Shown piece by piece: positions 1-4,779 of a stretch of 10,472 nucleotides of DNA (positions are counted from its first letter, which is position 1; each line of letters begins with the position of its first letter). This DNA comes from an uncultured Clostridia bacterium. GTDB taxonomy: Bacteria; Bacillota; Clostridia; Christensenellales; Borkfalkiaceae. Location of the stretch: contig CAMWUS010000036.1 in the NCBI GenBank assembly GCA_947177495.1, positions 1 through 10,472 on the forward strand, read 5' to 3'. Both the position numbers and the translations under genes were made by a program. The notes below the pieces were generated by a model. The model had not been told where the DNA came from. It worked only from the letters and a program-made list of their open reading frames with translations, and searched no databases.

Positions 1-230
1 TCCGTGGGAAGTCCGTGAGAGGTTTGAGGGAATTCCGCAGGAAATCCGTGGGCGATCCGTAGGAAGCCCACAGGAAGCCCGTAGAAGCTTTGTAGGGAAT
101 CCAAGGGAATTCCGCGGGATTCCTGTAAGAAACCCGTAGAAAGCCCGTAGAGGGGCGTAGGAAGTCCATGGAAAATCTAAGGGAGTATTATAGGAAGTCG
201 GAGGGAAGTCCATAGGAAGTCGGCAGGAAT
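1..230. repeat. Degenerate 11-bp tandem repeat array, about 21 units
   Basis: The stretch divides in one register into consecutive 11-mers with consensus TCCGTAGGAAG. Examples are units at 1-11, 56-66, 133-143, 198-208 and 209-219. Only one unit (155-164) is short by one base. The 3' half (GGAAG or GGGAA) and the leading TCC or CCC are best kept; the middle varies. Because 11 is not a multiple of three, this is not obviously an amino-acid repeat, although the minus strand happens to lack stops over 1-176. The array may extend beyond the left window edge. It lies about 65 bp from the first parS site. Function is unknown: it could be an iteron-like protein binding array or a decaying minisatellite. 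It has no spacers, so it is not CRISPR. Confidence 0.8.
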
Positions 231-295
231 CACCCTAGTCTTTTTCCTTTCCATACCACATAACATTAAAACAGGTTTAAAACGGACAGCACTAA

Positions 296-311
296 TGTTT
301 CACGTGAAACA
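296..311. promoter_or_regulatory. parS: parS site 1 (ParB/Spo0J binding site)
   Basis: TGTTTCACGTGAAACA is a perfect 16-bp palindrome and matches the conserved bacterial chromosomal parS consensus (TGTTNCACGTGAAACA). It is embedded in a longer perfect palindrome spanning 293-314. ParB, encoded 3 kb downstream, should load here as a CTP-dependent clamp and spread. ParA then moves the loaded origin region. Family knowledge places such sites near the replication origin. Confidence 0.95.
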
Positions 312-336
312 TTAAATTTTGGGAAATTCCGTGGAG

Positions 337-352
337 TGTTTCATGTGAAACA
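337..352. promoter_or_regulatory. parS: parS site 2, one central mismatch
   Basis: TGTTTCATGTGAAACA differs from site 1 only in the central CG step (CATGTG in place of CACGTG), so both outer half-sites are intact. Its centre is 41 bp from that of site 1, close to four helical turns, which would put the two sites on one face of the DNA. One central change may lower ParB affinity, but the paired arrangement supports a real site. Confidence 0.85.
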
Positions 353-379
353 ACAAAAATGGTCAAAATCAGGCAACGC

Positions 380-411
380 AAAGCCCCAAATAGCCCATTT
401 GAGGGGGTTTT
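380..411 (+). terminator. Imperfect hairpin with short T-run, possible weak terminator
   Basis: AAAG-CCCC-AAAT (380-391) can pair with ATTT-GA-GGGGG-TTTT (397-411) around the loop AGCCC, with a GA bulge and a G-G mismatch. The 3' arm ends in only four T. It would shield the ftsH operon from transcripts coming from the left, but it could equally be a structural element. Evidence is base pairing by eye only. Confidence 0.3.
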
Positions 412-452
412 GTGATAATTATGAAAAATCGGAAAGAATTTCCATGAAACAC

Positions 453-481
453 TTGCTTATTTTAAGGTTTTATGATACAAT
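453..481 (+). promoter_or_regulatory. Sigma-A type promoter for ftsH-parA-parB
   Basis: A -35 element TTGCTT (453-458) and a -10 element TACAAT (476-481) are separated by exactly 17 bp, and TGA just before the -10 gives an extended -10. Transcription should start near 488, leaving a leader of about 55 nt before the TTG start of ftsH. Both parS sites lie 100-150 bp upstream, so spreading ParB could influence this promoter; that is inference. Confidence 0.6.
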
Positions 482-530
482 AATACCGTTGAATTTACGC
501 ATACTGTTGTGCGGACAATAATTATATAAG

Positions 531-537
531 AAGGAGA
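531..537 (+). promoter_or_regulatory. Ribosome binding site fixing the TTG start of ftsH
   Basis: AAGGAGA ends 6 nt before TTG at 544. No ATG or GTG occurs near it in the ftsH frame, and translation from TTG gives the short basic N-terminus plus membrane segment expected of FtsH. The site therefore decides the start. Confidence 0.85.
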
Positions 538-543
538 GTAAAG

Positions 544-2571
544 TTGAGTAAAACGGCAAAAGCGATTATTGCAGTAATCGTGGCGTTGGCTCTCGGCATC
601 GGGTTGTATTTCTTGCTAACCACGGTGATCAAGGACAACAAGAAAATGACGACGAGCGAATTCATAACGCACGTCAAAGGATTTGTGGTCGACGAGAACG
701 GAGCAGAGCAGCCCATATTGAGCACCGAGAAGTTCCAACGCGTATATATCGACGGTTACACGATTTACGGTAGCTTCAGCGATAAGAAGACGAATTCCGG
801 CAGCTACGACCATTGGGCGTACATTTCGAATATGCATACCGTAGACGGGTTCGAGAAGTTGGAAGATTGGCTTACCAAATACGACGTGCAGTACGATTAC
901 AGCAATCCCAATGCGGGCAGCGGATGGGGGAACGTAATCTATATCGGCATCTTGGTGGTCGCGGGCGTGCTTCTTATTATTACAATGAGAGCGGCAAGCG
1001 GCGGTGGCGGCAAAGTGATGAACTTCGGCAAGACCAAAGCACGGGTTTCCACCAACTTAAAGGTGCGCTTCTCCGACGTGGCGGGCGCAGAAGAAGAGAA
1101 GGAAGAGCTGAAAGAAGTCGTGGAGTTTTTACGCAGTCCCAAGAAGTTTTCCGATTTGGGTGCGAAGATTCCCAAGGGCGTGCTGCTTGTAGGCCCTCCC
1201 GGAACGGGTAAAACCTTGTTCGCGAAAGCGGTTGCGGGGGAAGCGGGCGTTCCGTTCTTCTCCGTAAGCGGTTCCGACTTCGTAGAAATGTACGTGGGCG
1301 TAGGTGCGTCGCGTGTGCGCGATTTGTTCGACCTCGCCAAACGCAATCAGCCCTGCATTATCTTCATCGACGAAATCGACGCCGTAGGGCGTCAGCGTGG
1401 AGCGGGCTTGGGAGGCGGTCACGACGAACGTGAGCAGACCTTAAACCAAATCCTCGTACAGATGGACGGCTTCGAGACAAACGAAGGGGTTATCGTTATG
1501 GCGGCAACCAACCGTGCGGATATCCTCGACGATGCCTTGCTTCGTCCCGGCAGATTCGACAGACAGATTTACGTCAACCTTCCCGACGTAAAGGGAAGAG
1601 AACAAATCCTCAAAGTTCATGCGAGAAATAAGCCTTTGGCTCCCGAAGTCAATTTCAAGGTGATCGCCCGTATGACGAGCGGTTTCTCGGGAGCGGATCT
1701 TGCGAACCTCTTGAACGAAGCGGCGATCTTAGCGGCGCGCGCAAACAAGACGATGATTGGCAATCACGAACTTTATGAAGGAATTAACAAAGTAATCATG
1801 GGACCTCAGAAGAAGAGCCGCGTGGTTACCGAGGCGGATAAGAAGTGTACCGCCTATCACGAAGCGGGGCACGCAATCCTTGCCAAGCTGTGCGAGAAGA
1901 ACGAGAACGTTCACGAAGTCTCCATTATTCCCCGCGGTATGGCGGCAGGCTACACGCTTACCCGTCCCGAAAACGACGACACCGATTATACTGTTAAGAA
2001 ACTTAACGATATGATTTGTATGATGCTCGGCGGGCGTATTGCGGAAGAAATCGTCATTCAAGACATTTCGGCAGGTGCGGCGAGCGACATTCAAAAGGTA
2101 TCGCGCATCGCGCGTAAGATGGTTACCGAATGGGGTATGAGCGAAAAGCTCGGACCGATCGTCTACGCGAGCGACGGTCCCGTATTCATCGGGCGCGATT
2201 TCGAGGAGCGTACGACGTACAGCGAGCAGACCGCCGCGGTCATCGACGAGGAAGTGAAAGCGATCGTTTCGAGCGCATATGCGCGGGCGAAAAAGTTGTT
2301 GCTTGAAAACCGCTCCATTCTCGACAATATGGCGCGCGTGCTCGTAGAGTGCGAAACCATTTATACCAACGAGGTAGATATGCTCATGAAGGGCGCAAGC
2401 TACACCGAGGTATTAAAATATATGGAAGAGCACGACAAGGGCAAGCCGGATACGCCTTTCGGGGAAAAGGGCATGAGCACGACGGGCGAAACCTCCGAAC
2501 CCGAAAAGACCGAAGCAAAAGACGCGGAAGAGACGAATCCTTCCGACACGAACGACGATAAGAAGGAGTAA
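544..2571 (+). CDS. ftsH: ATP-dependent zinc metalloprotease FtsH
   Basis: Membrane-anchored AAA+ protease that extracts and degrades misassembled membrane proteins and selected regulators as a hexamer. The 675-aa protein shows the full family layout. Membrane segment 1 is at about residues 8-29, a short extracytoplasmic domain spans 31-129, and membrane segment 2 is at about 130-149. Then come Walker A GPPGTGKT (217-224), the pore loop FVEMYVGVGA (246-255), Walker B IIFIDEID (272-279), the second region of homology with the arginine finger RPGRFDR (334-340), the zinc motif HEAGH (439-443) and the third zinc ligand, Asp515, in GAASDI. All catalytic residues are present. The C-terminal 40 residues are an acidic, low-complexity tail rich in E, K, D and T, as is common. 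Start is TTG, with a good ribosome binding site. The parA binding site overlaps the stop codon region, which supports co-transcription. Pairing of ftsH with parAB is less usual than the rsmG or noc neighbourhood. Confidence 0.97.
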   Translation: MSKTAKAIIAVIVALALGIGLYFLLTTVIKDNKKMTTSEFITHVKGFVVDENGAEQPILSTEKFQRVYIDGYTIYGSFSDKKTNSGSYDHWAYISNMHTVDGFEKLEDWLTKYDVQYDYSNPNAGSGWGNVIYIGILVVAGVLLIITMRAASGGGGKVMNFGKTKARVSTNLKVRFSDVAGAEEEKEELKEVVEFLRSPKKFSDLGAKIPKGVLLVGPPGTGKTLFAKAVAGEAGVPFFSVSGSDFVEMYVGVGASRVRDLFDLAKRNQPCIIFIDEIDAVGRQRGAGLGGGHDEREQTLNQILVQMDGFETNEGVIVMAATNRADILDDALLRPGRFDRQIYVNLPDVKGREQILKVHARNKPLAPEVNFKVIARMTSGFSGADLANLLNEAAILAARANKTMIGNHELYEGINKVIMGPQKKSRVVTEADKKCTAYHEAGHAILAKLCEKNENVHEVSIIPRGMAAGYTLTRPENDDTDYTVKKLNDMICMMLGGRIAEEIVIQDISAGAASDIQKVSRIARKMVTEWGMSEKLGPIVYASDGPVFIGRDFEERTTYSEQTAAVIDEEVKAIVSSAYARAKKLLLENRSILDNMARVLVECETIYTNEVDMLMKGASYTEVLKYMEEHDKGKPDTPFGEKGMSTTGETSEPEKTEAKDAEETNPSDTNDDKKE

Positions 2572-2574
2572 GGT

Positions 2575-3351
2575 ATGGGAAAGATTATTCCGTTTTCCAA
2601 CCAAAAGGGCGGCGTAGGCAAAACGACTACTTGCGTGAATATGGCGGCGTATCTCGCAACGCTCAACCGCAAAGTTCTGCTTGTAGACCTCGACCCGCAG
2701 GGCAACGCCACGACAGGGCTTGGATTTTCCAAGAGCACGCTCAAAAAATCCGTCTACAACGTGATGATCGACGAAGAGGACGTCAAGGACAACGTTCTTC
2801 CGACCGAGCTTGAAAACCTGTTCATCCTGCCGTCCAACATAGACCTCGCGGGCGCCGAAGTAGAACTCGTCTACAAAAAGTCCCGCGAAAAAGTACTCAA
2901 AGGCGCGCTTGAAAAAGTACGCAACGAGTACGATTACATCCTGATCGACTGCCCTCCTTCCTTGGGGCTTATCACGATCAACGCGCTTGCCGCAGCGGAC
3001 AGCGTTATCATTCCCATTCAGAGCGAATATTACGCCTTGGAAGGGCTTTCGCAGCTCATGAACACGATTGCGCTCGTGCGTCAGCACCTCAACAAGGGCT
3101 TGAAGGTGGAAGGCGTCGTGCTCACGATGTACGACGGGCGTTCGCTTATCAGCAAGCAAATCGCGGCGGAAATCAAAAAGTATTTTACAAAAAAGCTGTA
3201 CGAAATCGTTATTCCGCGCAACGTGCGCCTTTCGGAGGCGCCCAGCCACGGAAAACCCATTTTGCTCCACGATCCCAAGTGTATGGGCGCGCGGGCTTAC
3301 AGTGCTTTAACGGAAGAATTTTTGAAAAAAACAGAGAGAGAAGGAGAATAA
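2575..3351 (+). CDS. parA: Chromosome-partitioning ATPase ParA (Soj)
   Basis: Small Soj-type ParA/MinD-superfamily ATPase (258 aa) that binds DNA as an ATP dimer and is released by ParB-stimulated hydrolysis, driving origin segregation. In Bacillus subtilis, Soj also controls DnaA. The deviant Walker A KGGVGKTT is at residues 11-18, including the signature lysine (Lys11). Walker A' DLDPQGN spans 38-44, with Asp40 as the catalytic aspartate. Walker B ILIDCPPSLG spans 122-131. The conserved C-terminal block RNVRLSEAPSHGKPI begins at 215 and carries Arg218, one of the basic residues linked to DNA binding. There is no N-terminal helix-turn-helix, so it is the chromosomal rather than the plasmid type Ia form. 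AAGGAG (2563-2568) lies inside the end of ftsH, 6 nt from ATG; the gap to ftsH is 3 nt, so the genes are an operon. It works with the parB gene that follows. Confidence 0.97.
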   Translation: MGKIIPFSNQKGGVGKTTTCVNMAAYLATLNRKVLLVDLDPQGNATTGLGFSKSTLKKSVYNVMIDEEDVKDNVLPTELENLFILPSNIDLAGAEVELVYKKSREKVLKGALEKVRNEYDYILIDCPPSLGLITINALAAADSVIIPIQSEYYALEGLSQLMNTIALVRQHLNKGLKVEGVVLTMYDGRSLISKQIAAEIKKYFTKKLYEIVIPRNVRLSEAPSHGKPILLHDPKCMGARAYSALTEEFLKKTEREGE

Positions 3352-3354
3352 ATT

Positions 3355-4239
3355 ATGGCGAAAGGACTCGGAAAGGGGCTCTCCGCTTTATTCAGCGAAA
3401 CGGAAGAAGCGTACGGAAATGCACAAAACGAAACGGGAGCGGCAACGGAAGTTCCTATATCGGATATTTTTCCCAACCCCGATCAGCCGCGTAAAGCGTT
3501 CGACGAAAACGCGTTGAACGACCTGGCAAATTCCATTAAAGAACACGGCGTTATTATGCCGCTTGTCGTCAACAAATCGGCGGGCGGAAGATATATGATT
3601 ATTGCGGGTGAACGCCGTTATCGTGCGGCAATCCGCGCGGGACTGTCGCAAGTTCCCGTAATCGTGAAAGAGCTCGACGAGCGCGAAATACAGGAAATTT
3701 CGTTAATCGAGAACTTACAACGCGAGGACTTGAACCCCATCGAAGCCGCGTACGGTATGAAACGTCTCATGGAGGAGTTCAGTCTCACGCAGGAAGTGCT
3801 TGCAGAGCGGCTCGGCAAATCCCGTCCCGCAATCGCAAATACCTTGCGGCTTTTGACGCTTTCCGCCGACGTCGTCGCGCTCGTGCGGGAAGGCAAGCTC
3901 TCTTCGGGGCACGCGAGAACGCTTGTTACCGTTCCGCAGGAATCGCAGGCGGAGCTTGCCCGTGAATGCGTGAAAAACGGTTGGTCGGTGCGCGATATGG
4001 AACGCGCCGTCAAGCAGTTCCTCAACCCGCCCGAAGTTTTGGCGAAGGACAAGGAGAAGAAAAACGCCCTTGCGAGCGCGGAGCTCAAACATCTCGTAGA
4101 GCGGATGCGCGGCACCTTCCACACGAAAGTCTCTCTCATCGGAACGGACAAAAAGGGCAGAATTTATATCGATTATTACACGCGGGACGATTTGGATCGG
4201 ATAAGCGAGATCCTCGACATTCTCGACCGCATGGAATAA
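3355..4239 (+). CDS. parB: Chromosome-partitioning CTPase ParB (Spo0J)
   Basis: ParB binds parS, closes as a CTP-dependent sliding clamp, spreads along origin DNA, recruits SMC condensin and stimulates ParA. The 294-aa protein begins with the typical MAKGLGKGLSALF, which contains the ParA-activating N-terminal peptide. The N-terminal CTP-binding domain covers about 33-125, with GERRYR at 85-90 and ENLQRE at 119-124, the two nucleotide-binding boxes. The helix-turn-helix lies at about 144-169 (LTQEVLAERLGKS onward). The C-terminal dimerisation region is about 240-294. Nothing is missing, and the length is normal. AAGGAG (3341-3346) lies 8 nt before ATG; the gap to parA is 3 nt. Two parS sites lie upstream of ftsH, making a complete segregation module. 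Noc is a ParB paralogue, but the neighbouring parA and the canonical parS favour true ParB. Confidence 0.97.
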   Translation: MAKGLGKGLSALFSETEEAYGNAQNETGAATEVPISDIFPNPDQPRKAFDENALNDLANSIKEHGVIMPLVVNKSAGGRYMIIAGERRYRAAIRAGLSQVPVIVKELDEREIQEISLIENLQREDLNPIEAAYGMKRLMEEFSLTQEVLAERLGKSRPAIANTLRLLTLSADVVALVREGKLSSGHARTLVTVPQESQAELARECVKNGWSVRDMERAVKQFLNPPEVLAKDKEKKNALASAELKHLVERMRGTFHTKVSLIGTDKKGRIYIDYYTRDDLDRISEILDILDRME

Positions 4240-4250
4240 GAAAATATAAT

Positions 4251-4276
4251 TCCTATATACATTATTATATATAGGA
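4251..4276 (+). other. AT-rich stem-loop downstream of parB
   Basis: TCCTATATA (4251-4259) and TATATAGGA (4268-4276) form a 9-bp perfect stem around an 8-nt loop. It starts 12 nt after the parB stop and is followed by GCGAAAAAAC rather than T residues, so it is not itself a classic terminator. It may protect the 3' end of the message or act with the terminator beyond it. Confidence 0.5.
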
Positions 4277-4293
4277 GCGAAAAAACGAATTTT

Positions 4294-4332
4294 AAAAGCG
4301 GGCGTGCGGAAATATTCCGTGCCCGCTTTTTT
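4294..4332 (+). terminator. Intrinsic terminator of the ftsH-parA-parB operon
   Basis: AAAAGCGGGC (4294-4303) pairs fully with GCCCGCTTTT (4321-4330). An inner helix GCGGAA/TTCCGT closes a three-base loop, and a run of six T ends the element. The A-run before the stem makes it potentially bidirectional. Confidence 0.9.
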
Positions 4333-4533
4333 GTCGGTTTAGGGCAAATCCTCCCTGCAAGCGTGCGAAAATGCCCAAAAGTAGCTAAAAAAGCGGCAAA
4401 CTTCCAAAATATCGAGAAAAATACCGCCTTTTGGTGACTTTTCTCTAAAAAAGTATAAAAAAAGGTGAAATTATCACAAAAAAATTTTTAAAATCCCATT
4501 GACAAACAGGTGAGGGGGTGTTATACTAAATAC
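4333..4533. other. Intergenic region upstream of the transporter promoter
   Basis: No gene is seen. The stretch holds a weak potential hairpin (GGGCA 4342-4346 with TGCCC 4372-4376), then an A-tract-rich segment (4447-4493) and the transporter promoter. A 13-bp dyad, GTGAAATTATCAC (4465-4477, four-base arms), sits about 63 bp upstream of the expected transcription start, a distance typical of activator sites; no regulator can be named. Confidence 0.4.
4499..4527 (+). promoter_or_regulatory. Strong sigma-A promoter for the transporter operon
   Basis: A perfect -35 TTGACA (4499-4504), a 17-bp spacer and -10 TATACT (4522-4527) make a near-consensus promoter with a predicted start near 4534. A-tracts at 4447-4452, 4457-4463 and 4478-4484 lie upstream at roughly helical spacing and may act as an UP element or bend the DNA. 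Confidence 0.88.
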
Positions 4534-4649
4534 ACTACATGAAATGACGACGGGGGGAAGTCATGATATGAGGCGTATTCGCTAACTTTTTTTCTGCATT
4601 TTTTTTGCGTACCGAAAAAGGTTTACGAATGCGTCTCTTTTTTTCATTT

Positions 4650-4688
4650 CACCCTCTCGGCGGAATTTTTTCCCGACGGGTGTTTTTT
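4650..4688 (+). terminator. Intrinsic terminator inside the transporter leader
   Basis: CACCC (4650-4654) pairs with GGGTG (4678-4682). Inside it TCG (4657-4659) pairs with CGA (4674-4676), and GGAA (4662-4665) pairs with TTCC (4670-4673) around TTTT. Small internal loops separate the helices, and six T follow (4683-4688). It lies about 120 nt after the predicted transcription start and 91 nt before the solute-binding protein start, so it would abort transcription unless antiterminated or leaky. Confidence 0.6.
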
Positions 4689-4760
4689 ACTGCCCATGCG
4701 CCCCCCAAGCAGCAAGGCGGTGTTCCCCGAAGGGCTTGTTTACCAAATTTTGTTAAAAAA

Positions 4761-4767
4761 AGGGAGG
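4761..4767 (+). promoter_or_regulatory. Ribosome binding site deciding the solute-binding protein start
   Basis: AGGGAGG lies 12 nt before ATG 4780, slightly far but the only good site. The longer frame from ATG 4696 has no binding site and would start inside leader structure. ATG 4780 yields a normal lipoprotein signal peptide; ATG 4801 has no comparable site. Confidence 0.75.
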
Positions 4768-4779
4768 AATTTCAGTAAC

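Larger units (their letters stand above)
231..543. other. Intergenic region with parS sites and ftsH promoter
   Basis: No convincing gene lies here. The stretch carries, in order, two parS palindromes, a repeat-like fragment between them (about 319-336), an imperfect hairpin (380-411), a sigma-A type promoter and the ftsH ribosome binding site. A 61-codon GTG frame at 336-521 overlaps parS, hairpin and promoter and lacks a ribosome binding site, so I do not call it. Confidence 0.6.
4534..4779 (+). promoter_or_regulatory. Structured leader of the transporter mRNA, candidate attenuator
   Basis: About 245 nt separate the promoter from the first start codon. They contain a G6 tract (4552-4557), T-runs (4587-4593, 4599-4606, 4638-4644), a hairpin (4596-4632) and a terminator-like hairpin (4650-4688). 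After that come a C6 tract (4701-4706) able to pair with the G6 tract, and the pair GCCC 4692-4695 / GGGC 4732-4735. A leader with a terminator before the coding region is the layout of a riboswitch, T-box or protein-controlled attenuator. I do not recognise a known class: no T-box motif is visible. Pairing was assessed by eye. Confidence 0.5.

Noticed and set aside
1..169. Minus-strand open frame through the 11-bp array, starting at ATG 169
   Set aside because: It gives an 11-residue degenerate repeat peptide only because the consensus lacks stops on that strand. No ribosome binding site is seen and the left end is outside the window.
1..230. CRISPR array
   Set aside because: Units are contiguous 11-mers with no unique spacers and too short for CRISPR repeats.
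436..451. Third parS-like site ending in CATGAAACA
   Set aside because: Only about 10 of 16 positions match and the left half-site is lost.
336..521. 61-codon GTG frame between parS and ftsH
   Set aside because: The start lies inside parS site 2 and the frame runs through a hairpin and the ftsH promoter, with no ribosome binding site.
1..543. Replication origin in this window
   Set aside because: parS and parAB imply proximity, but I found no cluster of DnaA boxes (TTATCCACA-like), no dnaA gene and no AT-rich unwinding element.
2413..3270. 285-codon minus-strand frame over ftsH end and parA
   Set aside because: It overlaps two certain genes and its product resembles no family; it is a codon-bias shadow.
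4465..4477. CcpA cre site upstream of the transporter promoter
   Set aside because: The dyad lacks the central CG and the flanking pattern of cre, so a catabolite-control site is not supported.
4696..4779. Longer N-terminus for the solute-binding protein (ATG 4696)
   Set aside because: It would add 28 residues before the signal peptide, has no ribosome binding site and starts just after the leader terminator.
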